Counted from the stretch's first letter, positions 24,352-32,399 are shown. The stretch: DNA of 64,000 bases from Exiguobacterium sp. Leaf196 (GCF_001423965.1 NZ_LMPV01000001.1:943908-1007907), one strand, 5' to 3'. The notes: a model not told the origin generated them from the letters alone. Translations and numbers: made by a program.

Positions 24352-25605
24352 TTGCATCCATTAACGAAAGATTTAATCTCCCATATCCAAGATAAATATC
24401 AACTGAACGATTATTTCCTACATGAATCCTTCTATCACCGCGAAAAAATTCATGGTGAAACTCAGTATTCGTTTGAGACATGTTGGTTCCCAATTCTGCA
24501 CGGTCCATGGTCTGAAGACGAGAGTTATCCAGACGGTACGATTGAGATCCAAGTCGATACAGCTACACGACGAACGACATCAATCAACAAACATGGTGAT
24601 GTCACGATTCATTCGGTTCCAGATGATTTACGTGATTCAGACATCCGGATTGATTGGCTTGAGCAAGAATTAGGAATGACATTCGACCAGCAATTCATGT
24701 TACTTACGCATCAAGATTCGCTGTATCAGTATGTCAGCTGTCATAACGGGATTCGCCTCTTCCCTGGTCTTATCATTTCGCTTGAATTGACGGACGACGG
24801 AGCGCTTGATTTTTTCAGTGTGTATGGAACCCCCGCCCTGAGCAACAATTATCCGACTGAATCGTTTTCACTGTCACCTGTTCAAATCACACCGATCATT
24901 ACAGAACAGATACGGTTCTTTTCAGCTCCTGGTGAGCAACAACGAATACAGGCGCATACAATCGAAGAAATCTTTGTTTCTCAAGATGGCTCGCATACGT
25001 ATCCCTTTAGTGATCCAGACACTTCGTCCGTTGCCCTGAACGAGATCGTGACATGGGACAAGCCATCTATGTTCTCCTACACGCGCAAATTGATTAAGCG
25101 GAGAGACGCCGCCACGGCACTCGATGCCGAAGCTCAAACATCACATCCGGATTACCGACCGTTGACCGATGAGACACTGACGACTTGTCAATCAATTGCT
25201 AAAGACGTCATCGCCGCGGAGTATCCTGAAGAGTCAGGAGCGTGGACGATTCAGGAAATCTATCGGGATTTTCCATTCATTAACGTGAAAGTACGCTGGA
25301 CACATGACGACCCAAATCTCGCTCATAAACGTCGTTTGACGATTCTCCTGATTGAAGAAACTTACGAAGTCAGCTTACTCGTTGATAACGAGTCGATTAT
25401 CGCGCTCTACCATGACTCGTCACAACCGTTGCCTAATAGCGTGCCCAAAGAAGCCATACGTGACGCACTCATGCCTTATGTGACATTAAAGCCCTATTAT
25501 GTTTTCGACCAGACGCTCGATCAGTACGTTCTCTGCGGACTGCTTGACTCGAATCATGCCTACTTACCGGCAACGAACGAAGTCGTTTTAATGCGCGACT
25601 TATGA
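24352..25605 (+). CDS. unrecognised 417-aa protein, second of the tandem pair
   Basis: This 417-residue paralogue of the preceding gene product shares HPLTKDLISHIQDKYQLNDY at the start, GDVTIHSVPDDLRDSDI, YVSCHNGIRLFPG, HPDYRPLTDET and NHAYLPATNEVVLMRDL at the end. TTG start at 24352-24354 with AAGGAG 8 bases upstream; the open frame continues back to 23995 inside the first gene, but that part is a shadow. The gap between the pair is only 31 bases, so one transcript is likely. It arose by local duplication followed by clear divergence. Confidence 0.7.
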   Translation: MHPLTKDLISHIQDKYQLNDYFLHESFYHREKIHGETQYSFETCWFPILHGPWSEDESYPDGTIEIQVDTATRRTTSINKHGDVTIHSVPDDLRDSDIRIDWLEQELGMTFDQQFMLLTHQDSLYQYVSCHNGIRLFPGLIISLELTDDGALDFFSVYGTPALSNNYPTESFSLSPVQITPIITEQIRFFSAPGEQQRIQAHTIEEIFVSQDGSHTYPFSDPDTSSVALNEIVTWDKPSMFSYTRKLIKRRDAATALDAEAQTSHPDYRPLTDETLTTCQSIAKDVIAAEYPEESGAWTIQEIYRDFPFINVKVRWTHDDPNLAHKRRLTILLIEETYEVSLLVDNESIIALYHDSSQPLPNSVPKEAIRDALMPYVTLKPYYVFDQTLDQYVLCGLLDSNHAYLPATNEVVLMRDL

Positions 25606-25606
25606 G

Positions 25607-26137
25607 TCAGTTCAGCCATTGATCTATCCGATTGTTTACGTCTTGCGGGAGATTAAGTCGTCTCAGTTGTTCGAGTCGTTCTCGGTCCACTTCCTGATCA
25701 GCAAGACAGTGCTCAATCATCACGACTTTTTGTTCTCGTCCTGGGATTAATTGATAGATGACATACCAATCGACGAGTGACATAAATGGAGGTCCGGTCT
25801 CATTAATCGTTTGTTCAGCAAATGGATAGACGAAGATTCCCTCATCATGGCGAATCCGCAGTCCGCTCATCAGATCGAGATCAATATCATGAATGATGAA
25901 TTCCTGAAACACTTGTGTCGCGTACAATGACGTCTCATCGTGTTCGACGACAGTTCCCATCTCCGATAACAATTGAATGGCTCGTTCAACGTCTTCTAGT
26001 GCGACGACGAGATCGATGTCGCGCGGAGTGACAGGCAGTCCATGATGTGCTAACAGCAATGAACCACCGATGCCGAAGCGAATTTGCTCTTGTTGTAATG
26101 CCTTGACGATATAGGCTAATACTTCCTGTAAGTTCAT
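25607..26137 (-). CDS. nucleotidyltransferase-fold protein
   Basis: This 176-residue protein has an N-terminal nucleotidyltransferase core: IGGSLLLAHHGLP (GGS motif) then TPRDIDLVVALE (DxD pair) at about 23-48, and a third strand with DIDLDLMSG around residue 87. This fits the minimal NTase/AbiEii-like superfamily. The target is unknown, and no obvious antitoxin is adjacent, although the TetR gene is co-directional and overlaps by 4 bases (ATGA, 26134-26137). The stop codon lies 1 base from the stop of the convergent 417-aa gene. Confidence 0.75.
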   Translation of the reverse strand: MNLQEVLAYIVKALQQEQIRFGIGGSLLLAHHGLPVTPRDIDLVVALEDVERAIQLLSEMGTVVEHDETSLYATQVFQEFIIHDIDLDLMSGLRIRHDEGIFVYPFAEQTINETGPPFMSLVDWYVIYQLIPGREQKVVMIEHCLADQEVDRERLEQLRRLNLPQDVNNRIDQWLN

Positions 26138-26721
26138 CGCCGGAACCCTGCCGCTCGAAACGGTCCTTCCATCGAAATCGTAAAGATGATCCGGGCAATC
26201 TCTTCCGGGGTCGTCTCATTCGGATGACTCAACCACGATTCAATGACACCGAGATGGGCAGCAGAAAGATAGGCGATGAGATAGTCTTCTGGAACGAGTC
26301 GTTCCCCCTGTTCGTGTAACCCTGAAAAAAGAATCTGTTGCATGTAATCACGGACGCGCTTCCGAAACATCCCGTCACTCGTCGGACTGAGCAAGATTCG
26401 CATCAGCGTCCGATTCTCATAGAGGAAGATCAAAAACGGAATGATTCGCCGGTACGGAGAGTCCTCCGTTTTGTTGATTAGGACAAAGGGAATCTCCCGT
26501 TCAAATGTCGCTTCGATCTTTTCAAAGATTTCATTCGTCATCCGTTCGAGCAATTCGTATTTATCGGCGTAATGGTGATAGAATGTCCCGCGATTGACTT
26601 CAGCGCGGTCCGTCAATAACTTGATTGTCACGGCGTCAAAGCCGACTTCGTCGATCAGCTGAAGGAACGTCTCGCGTATCCTCCGGTCGGTCCGGATAAC
26701 GCGTAAATCCTGTTTTTTCAT
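26134..26721 (-). CDS. TetR/AcrR family transcriptional regulator
   Basis: This 195-residue regulator has an N-terminal TetR helix-turn-helix (residues about 8-55: RRIRETFLQLIDEVGFDAVT, then VNRGTFYHHYADKYELL) and a C-terminal ligand domain of the TetR_C type with a predicted core FLIFLYENRTLMRILLSP. It is divergent from an ABC-2 exporter and very probably represses it through the imperfect palindrome at 26825-26849. ATG at 26719-26721 follows AAAGAGGCG. Its stop overlaps the nucleotidyltransferase gene. Confidence 0.9.
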   Translation of the reverse strand: MKKQDLRVIRTDRRIRETFLQLIDEVGFDAVTIKLLTDRAEVNRGTFYHHYADKYELLERMTNEIFEKIEATFEREIPFVLINKTEDSPYRRIIPFLIFLYENRTLMRILLSPTSDGMFRKRVRDYMQQILFSGLHEQGERLVPEDYLIAYLSAAHLGVIESWLSHPNETTPEEIARIIFTISMEGPFRAAGFRR

Positions 26722-26824
26722 CGAAATCGCCTCTTTCTTCAACAGTTTGTCAGGATATGTCGCTTAAGCAACAGATGGACTTCAATTGGTCATTGCTCCC
26801 AGTTTCTCTCCCTTTTATAATGAA

Positions 26825-26849
26825 ATTAATCAACACGTTGTTCAATAAT
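26825..26849. promoter_or_regulatory. candidate TetR operator
   Basis: An imperfect palindrome centred on 26837 (ATTAATCAACAC-G-TTGTTCAATAAT, 9 of 12 positions paired) lies in the divergent region, about 28 bases before the ABC ATPase start. The position is right for repression of the exporter. Confidence 0.4.
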
Positions 26850-26876
26850 TATTTTATAAAAAGGAGGGAGAATACG

Positions 26877-27593
26877 ATGGATTTACAACTACACGGTGTA
26901 TCGAAATCGTTTCATCAACAGGACGTCCTCCAAAAAATTGATCTTTTGATTCCGTCTGGTGAGATTTGTGGCTTGCTTGGTCCGTCAGGTTCCGGTAAGA
27001 CGACGTTGATTCGCTTGATGATCGGCGCGATTCAAGCAGATGCTGGGACGATTCAAGTCGGTGACACCTTGATGCCGAACTTTAAGATGTTATCAGAGAT
27101 CGGTTTCATGCCACAAAACGATGCTTTGTACGAGGATTTATCTGGTCTTGCGAACCTACAGTTTTTCGGTTCCTTATACAACATGTCTCGTCAGGACTTA
27201 GCAAAACGAATCGAAGAAGTGTTGACGCTCGTCGATTTGACGAATGATCAAAAAAAGCTCGTCCGTCATTATTCCGGTGGGATGAAGAAACGATTGTCCC
27301 TTGCCATCTCAATCCTACATCGTCCAAGTATTCTATTTCTGGATGAGCCGACCGTCGGGATTGATCCCGTGTTACGCCGACAGATTTGGAATCAATTCCA
27401 AGCGATTCGTGCGAAAGGTACGACGATTGTCGTCTCGACCCACGTCATGGATGAAATCAATGAATGTGACCGGGCGGCATTGATCTATAACGGTCGAATC
27501 ATCGCTTATGATCCGCTCGACCGTTTGCTCGCACAGACGGAAAACGGAAAAGTTGAAGAACTATTCCTGCTCGCTGGAAAGGACGTGACGTGA
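26877..27593 (+). CDS. ABC-2 type exporter ATP-binding protein
   Basis: This 238-residue ATPase of the drug/Na+ exporter (DrrA/NatA-like) class has Walker A GPSGSGKTT (about 37-45), signature YSGGMKKR, Walker B ILFLDEPTVGIDP and STHVMDE. It partners the ABC-2 permease whose start overlaps its stop. ATG at 26877 with AAAAGGAGGGAG upstream. It is likely controlled by the divergent TetR protein. The substrate may be a drug or other hydrophobic compound, by family. Confidence 0.9.
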   Translation: MDLQLHGVSKSFHQQDVLQKIDLLIPSGEICGLLGPSGSGKTTLIRLMIGAIQADAGTIQVGDTLMPNFKMLSEIGFMPQNDALYEDLSGLANLQFFGSLYNMSRQDLAKRIEEVLTLVDLTNDQKKLVRHYSGGMKKRLSLAISILHRPSILFLDEPTVGIDPVLRRQIWNQFQAIRAKGTTIVVSTHVMDEINECDRAALIYNGRIIAYDPLDRLLAQTENGKVEELFLLAGKDVT

Positions 27594-28621
27594 TGTGGCA
27601 ACTCGCACGACGGGTCATCCGTCAAACGTTGAACGATAAACGAAGCGTCGGACTGATTTTGCTTGCTCCGTTATTAATTTTCACCTTGATCTATTTCCTA
27701 CTTGGAAACAATGACTACACGCCAGTCGTCGCCATTGACCAGGATGTACCAGCTCCAGTCTCACAAGCGATCGAAAAGCAGGATCTGTCGCTTAAAACGT
27801 ATAACGGTAGTGATGCGGACGTCTATCTTAAAGATCACGAAACGGTCGACGTCGTCTTAGAGATGAGCGACAATCAGCTGTCCTTAAGTCTCCGCGAACC
27901 ATCGACGAAAAGTTCGAAAGCACTACGCGAGATTCAAGCTGGACTGGCATCGCTGCAACCGACGATGCAACTCGAGACGAACTATCTGTACGGAGATGTC
28001 GATCAATCGACCTTTGATGCGCTTGGCTTCGTCTTTTTATCGCTGTTCTCATTCTTCTTCGTCTTTATCTTGTCAGCAATGGCACTCGTCAAGGAACGCA
28101 GTGGTGGCACACTCGAGCGCTTGATGATGACACCGATTCGCCAAACCGACGTCATCTTCGGCTATACGCTCGGTTATAGCGTTTTTGCTTCCATCCAAGC
28201 CATTCTTGTCGTCCTGTACGCGACAATCGTTCTTGATCTTCCATCTGAAGGCTCGATCATCTGGGTCTTTCTGACGATGCTTGGACTTGCCGTTGTCGCA
28301 GTCTTGTTCGGGGCAACGATTTCGATCTTTGCCCAGTCTGAATTACAAGTCGTCCAGTTGATTCCTTTTACGATCATTCCGCAGATCTTCTTCTCGGGTT
28401 TGATTCCGCTCGATTTAATCCCGTACGGACTCGGTAACATCGGATATATCACACCGATTTTCTACGGAGCGAGTGCGATCAAAGAGGTGCTCGTCTACGG
28501 CAACGGGTGGTCAGGCATCTGGCCGTACTGGCTCGGATTATTCCTTTACGGCGCAGCACTGTTCCTCTTAAATATGCTCGCCCTCAACAAGTATCGCGGA
28601 CACCAAAAAAGACACGGCTGA
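27593..28621 (+). CDS. ABC-2 type exporter permease
   Basis: This is an ABC-2 membrane protein of about 342 residues with the layout of NatB/YhgE-like permeases: TM near 20-38, a long extracytoplasmic domain (about 40-145), then five TMs with the conserved ERSGGTLERLMMTPI loop between TM2 and TM3. It is translated from ATG 27593 or GTG 27590, both overlapping the ATPase stop. It works with the ATPase at 26877. Its stop codon sits inside the terminator hairpin shared with the convergent gene. Confidence 0.9.
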   Translation: MWQLARRVIRQTLNDKRSVGLILLAPLLIFTLIYFLLGNNDYTPVVAIDQDVPAPVSQAIEKQDLSLKTYNGSDADVYLKDHETVDVVLEMSDNQLSLSLREPSTKSSKALREIQAGLASLQPTMQLETNYLYGDVDQSTFDALGFVFLSLFSFFFVFILSAMALVKERSGGTLERLMMTPIRQTDVIFGYTLGYSVFASIQAILVVLYATIVLDLPSEGSIIWVFLTMLGLAVVAVLFGATISIFAQSELQVVQLIPFTIIPQIFFSGLIPLDLIPYGLGNIGYITPIFYGASAIKEVLVYGNGWSGIWPYWLGLFLYGAALFLLNMLALNKYRGHQKRHG

Positions 28622-28637
28622 TTACACGAGCCGTGTC
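28605..28637. terminator. bidirectional terminator spanning two abutting stop codons
   Basis: GACACGGCT (28611-28619) pairs with AGCCGTGTC (28629-28637). The minus-strand transcript ends in TTTTTT. The stops of the convergent genes (TGA 28619-28621 and TAA 28622-28624) fall at the loop, so no non-coding base separates the two genes. Confidence 0.8.
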
Positions 28638-29326
28638 TGATTTTGCTTAAGCTGTTCGAGGAAAGCAGTCCGTCGAGAGGGATCGAGTGTCTGCTCTTCC
28701 ACGTCGGCATAGCGGACGAGCTGATACATCTCACTCGGAACCGTGACTTCTAAGCGTGTCAACCACTCCTTCAGCGTCTCATGTGTCCGCCGTCGCTGCG
28801 CTGGAGCAAGTGACCGATTGAACGTACGCACCGCTTCACGAATTTCCGAATCAAGAATACTGTCTTCTAAGGAGAGCTGGACTTCAGGCGTTAGCGGAAG
28901 CGATAGATCGGTTCGCTTCCTTTGATGCCCCGAGGGGAATGACCACTGCATGCGGTTGAATCGTTGTCTACGATAGAGATAAATGATCATCACTAGAGCG
29001 ACAATCCAAGGAGCCACGCGAGTGATTTGATTGATTGCATCCGTCCATGATTCCTTTCCCACTTTAACAACAGGTTTCTTATCCGGCTCTTTCCGATATC
29101 CTTTGTGCCCATTTTTCGAAGAGCTCAGTGCCTTTGTGATCAAATCTTTTTTCGCATAGATGACTTTTTTAGTCGGTAAGATCGTGCTCGGGACATGTAC
29201 CCAGTTTCCCGTCGACTGATCGATCGGAGGATCGACTAATGCTTGATACGACAGTTTTACACCAACGACGCCTAAAAATAGCAATACGCATATCATGAAA
29301 GTCATTCCAATCATTCGACGTCTCAT
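28622..29326 (-). CDS. two-TM protein with DUF4129-like C-terminal domain
   Basis: This 234-residue protein has an N-terminal TM (about residues 5-24), an extracytoplasmic Lys-rich region (about 25-100), a second TM (about 108-124), a basic stretch (RRQRFNRM) and a C-terminal helical domain (VRTFNRSLAPAQRRRTHETL, EWLTRLEV). That domain is homologous to the end of the 18604 product. Its neighbour here is a TetR-controlled ABC-2 exporter read in the opposite direction. ATG at 29324-29326 follows GGAGGTGCAGG; the open frame beyond it has no ribosome site. Confidence 0.7.
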   Translation of the reverse strand: MRRRMIGMTFMICVLLFLGVVGVKLSYQALVDPPIDQSTGNWVHVPSTILPTKKVIYAKKDLITKALSSSKNGHKGYRKEPDKKPVVKVGKESWTDAINQITRVAPWIVALVMIIYLYRRQRFNRMQWSFPSGHQRKRTDLSLPLTPEVQLSLEDSILDSEIREAVRTFNRSLAPAQRRRTHETLKEWLTRLEVTVPSEMYQLVRYADVEEQTLDPSRRTAFLEQLKQNQTRLV

Positions 29327-29409
29327 TTCATCCTGCACCTCCAAAAGGAAATCGAAATCCTTAACACAAGATCTTTTCCCATATGTTACCATGAAAGGAG
29401 GCGATTCAG

Positions 29410-29754
29410 ATGAGTTATGAAAAAGTATTTCAAATGCCGATGCAACAGCTGTACAACGTATACCTACAAAAAGTAGAGCGCAAGCAACGGACGCAAGAGG
29501 AGCTCGATGAAGTTCTGTTCTGGTTAACGGGGCATTCGCACTCTTCACTCGAACAAGCAAAACAAACCCAAACCGTCGCAGCTTTTTTTGAGCACGCACC
29601 CGATTTGAACGAACGTCGATTTTTAGTCACTGGTGTCATCTGCGGGATTCGAGTCGAGAACTTAACGGATCCACACATCCGTAACATCCGGATTCTCGAT
29701 AAACTTGTCGATGAACTGGCAAAAGGAAAAGCATTATCTAAGATTTTACGATAA
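29410..29754 (+). CDS. DUF2200 family protein
   Basis: This 114-residue protein is a full-length DUF2200 match: VFQMPMQQLYNVYLQKVERKQRT..., LFWLTGHS, RRFLVTGVICGIRVE and the ending LDKLVDELAKGKALSKILR (pieces quoted separately). It is a cytoplasmic protein of unknown function, often a single gene in Bacillota and other phyla. AAAGGAGGCGATTCAG precedes the ATG. A 56-aa membrane protein gene follows 12 bases after the stop. Confidence 0.85.
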   Translation: MSYEKVFQMPMQQLYNVYLQKVERKQRTQEELDEVLFWLTGHSHSSLEQAKQTQTVAAFFEHAPDLNERRFLVTGVICGIRVENLTDPHIRNIRILDKLVDELAKGKALSKILR

Positions 29755-29766
29755 GGAGGAATGCTG

Positions 29767-29937
29767 ATGTCTACGATACTCAGTACACTAGCCATCCTCA
29801 TCATAGTGATCAGTGTGGCTTATTTCATCGTCTATCAAGTGAAACGAAACAAAGGTACCCATCGTTCACCTGTCTATCGACTCGTCTTTAGTGGTCTGTT
29901 AGTCGGTTTGATGGTCAGTTATTTTTTGTTGACGTGA
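29767..29937 (+). CDS. 56-residue two-TM membrane protein
   Basis: ATG at 29767 is 7 bases after AAGGAGG, directly downstream of the DUF2200 gene. The 56-residue product has two hydrophobic helices (about 4-24 and 38-55) joined by a basic loop (VKRNKGTHRSP) and ends SYFLLT. I do not recognise a family. The coupling to DUF2200 by short spacing suggests one transcript. It is too short for routine gene callers, but coding is well supported by the ribosome site and hydrophobic pattern. Confidence 0.65.
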   Translation: MSTILSTLAILIIVISVAYFIVYQVKRNKGTHRSPVYRLVFSGLLVGLMVSYFLLT

Positions 29938-30012
29938 GTCGCGATTTTTATTTTTTGACTCAAACAATAAAATCATTAATATAGTATTTGAAATAATAAA
30001 GGAGGTATACGG

Positions 30013-30222
30013 TTGAAGATTCGAAAATGGCTCCTTCCGCTTTTACTACTCATCTGTCTCGCCTCACCAAATGCCGCAACATCCTATGTGAAGTGGACAG
30101 TCGCTCCGACTGGTCACTATCTTGAGCGTCTTCAAGCGGCTGACATTCCTTATAAAGTCCGTCAACACACGCTTTACATTCAAGAAAAGAATTTGCGCCG
30201 CGTCACGTCGTGTTGTACATGA
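30013..30222 (+). CDS. small secreted hypothetical protein
   Basis: The product has 69 residues. TTG start at 30013 with AAAGGAGG 7 bases before. A basic start (MKIRKW) and hydrophobic core LLPLLLLICLASP form a signal peptide, probably cleaved near PNAATS. The mature part of about 45 residues ends in VTSCCT. It may be the truncated remains of a longer cell-wall protein or a true small secreted protein. A strong terminator follows. Confidence 0.55.
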   Translation: MKIRKWLLPLLLLICLASPNAATSYVKWTVAPTGHYLERLQAADIPYKVRQHTLYIQEKNLRRVTSCCT

Positions 30223-30231
30223 CAACGATAA

Positions 30232-30270
30232 AAAACCCCCTCATTTCAGCTCGAAATGAGGGGGTTTTCT
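30232..30270. terminator. bidirectional terminator between convergent genes
   Basis: A 16-bp perfect stem (AAAACCCCCTCATTTC / GAAATGAGGGGGTTTT) with a 5-base loop is flanked by T-runs on both strands. It separates the small secreted protein gene and the FMN reductase gene. Confidence 0.92.
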
Positions 30271-30284
30271 GGATCAATCACGAT

Positions 30285-30827
30285 TTAGCGGATTGTTTTT
30301 AACGCCGTTGCCCACGGGATGACTTGATCGAGCATTTGGTTGACCGACGTTTCTTGAACGGCTGCCGCTTTTAAGTTCGATCCGTTCTCGAAATCAGTGA
30401 ACAACGATAACGCCGGGTGCACCCGAACGTCGGCAATCAATAACTCTCCTAAGATGCCGCGCAAATGTTCAGCTGCCCGCGCTCCACCGACGGAACCATA
30501 AGAGACAATCCCTGCCGCTTTATTGTTCCATTCGACGCGTAGATAATCGAGCGCGTTCTTGAGTGACGCTGCGATGGAATGGTTGTATTCCTGGACGATG
30601 AAGACGAAGCCGTCCTGCACCGCGACATCCTTCGACCAAGCAGCAGCACCTGACGCATCCCCATCTTTTTCACCAAGGAGTGGTAATTTGTAATCGGCGA
30701 TATCAAGAATCGTGTAGTTTGCGTCACCCCGTTGATAAGCGACTTGTTTGACCCAGTTCCCGACTTGTGGGCTGAGGCGTCCTTCACGTGTTGATCCTAA
30801 GATGATCCCAATGTTTAATTTCTCCAT
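30285..30827 (-). CDS. NADPH-dependent FMN reductase family protein
   Basis: This 180-residue flavodoxin-fold reductase has LGSTREGRLSPQVGNW near the N-terminus (FMN phosphate loop) and VQEYNHSIAASLKNALDYL, typical of the NADPH:FMN/quinone reductase family. It is likely to reduce quinones or azo compounds to protect the cell. It is the last gene of an MhqR-type unit, 45 bases after the ring-cleaving dioxygenase. The second ATG (30825-30827) is preferred because GGAGG is 8 bases away; the first is only 2 bases away. Confidence 0.88.
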   Translation of the reverse strand: MEKLNIGIILGSTREGRLSPQVGNWVKQVAYQRGDANYTILDIADYKLPLLGEKDGDASGAAAWSKDVAVQDGFVFIVQEYNHSIAASLKNALDYLRVEWNNKAAGIVSYGSVGGARAAEHLRGILGELLIADVRVHPALSLFTDFENGSNLKAAAVQETSVNQMLDQVIPWATALKTIR

Positions 30828-30872
30828 TTTCATTTCCTCCTCATGTTTAGATGCTGTCAGCTTACTTTTCTT

Positions 30873-31856
30873 TTAAAGATATTCTTTTTCGATCGTCCGA
30901 GTGCTCCGGACCGTATCGATTGGACGGACCATTTGTTCGATCTGTGCGCGTTGTGGCTCAAGGAATGGTGGTAACGACAATTTCTCCCCGACCGTTTCGT
31001 AAGGTTCGTCACCCATGAAACCAGGACCATCCGTTGCCCACTCGAACAAGACACCGCGCGCGACGCGAGCATAAAGGGACTCGAAGAAGAACCGATCGAC
31101 GTAGCCCGATGTGTTGAAGCGTAGCTGTTGCATCCGCTCGATCCATTCCTGTAAGGCAGCCGTATCTTCAACGCGGAAGGCGACGTGGTGGACTGTTCCG
31201 AATCCTTGACGTCCACTCGGCAGGACGACGTTATGCTCGACGATGACTTGGGCACCGTTTCCGCCCTCACCCATCTCGAACAAATGCAGTGAACCAGCTT
31301 GATCGACTTCGCGCATCAACATTGCTTGTTCGAGTACCGCTTTTAAGTTGTCGAATTCCGCGATCCGGATGTGGATTGGACCAAGTCCCGTGATTGCGAA
31401 CTCGAGTGGCACCGGACCGTTTTGCCACGGTGTGCCGGATGCGATGCCTTGATTGTGCTCGTCAGAAATCAACATATATTGTTGTTCATCGAAATCGACG
31501 AATGAGAGCGTCTGTTTACCGAACTGTTCTTTGATACCACGGTGCTTGACGTCGTATTTGTCAAACCGTTTGATCCAGTACTCGAGTGCGGCATCCGTTG
31601 GGACACGGAACGCCGTCTTGAAGATTTCATTCGTCCCGTGTGATCCTTTTTGGATACCAGGGAAATCAAAGAATGTCATATCCGTGCCGGCAGATCCTTT
31701 ATCATCGGCGAAGAATAAGTGATACGTCTGGATGTCATCCTGATTGACGGTCTTCTTGACCAATCGCATACCTAAGACATTGGTAAAGAAGTCATAATTC
31801 TTCTCAGCACTGCTCGTAATCGCTGTAACGTGGTGGATACCTTTTAGTTCATTCAT
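30873..31856 (-). CDS. mhqO: ring-cleaving dioxygenase, MhqO-like (VOC family)
   Basis: This 327-residue two-module vicinal-oxygen-chelate protein starts with LKGIHHVTAITS (metal His) and has a second module beginning VHHVAFRVED at about residue 214. It is of the MhqO/MhqA group of hydroquinone-specific extradiol dioxygenases, which in Bacillus subtilis open rings of quinone-type stress compounds. It lies downstream of an MhqR-like repressor and directly behind a perfect MhqR-type palindrome, which fixes the pathway better than sequence alone. AGAGGAGCG precedes the ATG. Confidence 0.88.
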   Translation of the reverse strand: MNELKGIHHVTAITSSAEKNYDFFTNVLGMRLVKKTVNQDDIQTYHLFFADDKGSAGTDMTFFDFPGIQKGSHGTNEIFKTAFRVPTDAALEYWIKRFDKYDVKHRGIKEQFGKQTLSFVDFDEQQYMLISDEHNQGIASGTPWQNGPVPLEFAITGLGPIHIRIAEFDNLKAVLEQAMLMREVDQAGSLHLFEMGEGGNGAQVIVEHNVVLPSGRQGFGTVHHVAFRVEDTAALQEWIERMQQLRFNTSGYVDRFFFESLYARVARGVLFEWATDGPGFMGDEPYETVGEKLSLPPFLEPQRAQIEQMVRPIDTVRSTRTIEKEYL

Positions 31857-31881
31857 GAAAAATCGCTCCTCTAATCATTAT

Positions 31882-31899
31882 TATCTCGAATTCGAGATA
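31882..31899. promoter_or_regulatory. MhqR-type operator of the dioxygenase gene
   Basis: TATCTCGAATTCGAGATA is a perfect 18-bp palindrome that matches the known B. subtilis MhqR box. It covers the spacer and -10 (GATAAT) of a minus-strand promoter whose weak -35 is TTTAGA, so binding should block transcription of the dioxygenase-reductase pair. Confidence 0.85.
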
Positions 31900-31914
31900 T
31901 CAGTCTAAAAAAAT

Positions 31915-32358
31915 TTATTTACCTTTTGCTTGATAACCGATTGTTTTGGCTGTCTCGATGAAAGCTTCAAGATCAGACGGGTCTATCCCTTGAAATACTT
32001 GATTAATCGCTTGCTCGTGCTCCGGAAAAATCGTTTCCATCAGTTGTTGCCCTTTAGAGGTCAGTTCCGCAAATGTCACGCGCCGATCTTCTGGACATGC
32101 TTTACGGAAGACATAATTCTTTTTTTCGAGCTTATCGATGACATAGGTGATGCTACTGCTCGTAATCAAGACTTTTTTTCCGATCAATTGAATCGGTTGC
32201 CTGCCCCTGTGAAACAGCAACTCAAGAACCGAAAAATCCGTCGGGTTCAGTCCCCACTGCGCAACGTCCTTCTTGATGACTTCATGTAACGCGTCGACTG
32301 CGCGCACCATGACCATTAATGCTTTCAAGTTCGGGTTCGGTCGTGTCATTTCGTTCAC
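31915..32358 (-). CDS. mhqR: MarR family repressor, MhqR-like
   Basis: This 147-residue MarR winged-helix protein has LNPTDFSVLELLFHRGRQPI, IGKKVLITSSSITYVIDKLEKK (recognition helix) and the wing around CPEDRRVTFAELTSKG. Its sequence and neighbourhood point to MhqR, the repressor of quinone-detoxification genes inactivated by quinone-like electrophiles. It is encoded upstream of the dioxygenase on the same strand. Two or more operator-like sites sit immediately upstream of its own start, suggesting autoregulation. A single Cys (KACPEDR) lies in the wing region. Confidence 0.88.
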   Translation of the reverse strand: MNEMTRPNPNLKALMVMVRAVDALHEVIKKDVAQWGLNPTDFSVLELLFHRGRQPIQLIGKKVLITSSSITYVIDKLEKKNYVFRKACPEDRRVTFAELTSKGQQLMETIFPEHEQAINQVFQGIDPSDLEAFIETAKTIGYQAKGK

Positions 32359-32366
32359 CTCTTTTG

Positions 32367-32399
32367 TATCTTTAATTCATATATCTTTAATTCGAGATA
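32367..32399. promoter_or_regulatory. two MhqR-like operator sites upstream of mhqR
   Basis: TATCTTTAATTCGAGATA (32382-32399) matches the perfect box at 31882 in all but three positions. A half-matching copy, TATCTTTAATTC, starts at 32367, exactly 15 bases away. Together they lie 9-41 bases before the mhqR start codon. Confidence 0.7.
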
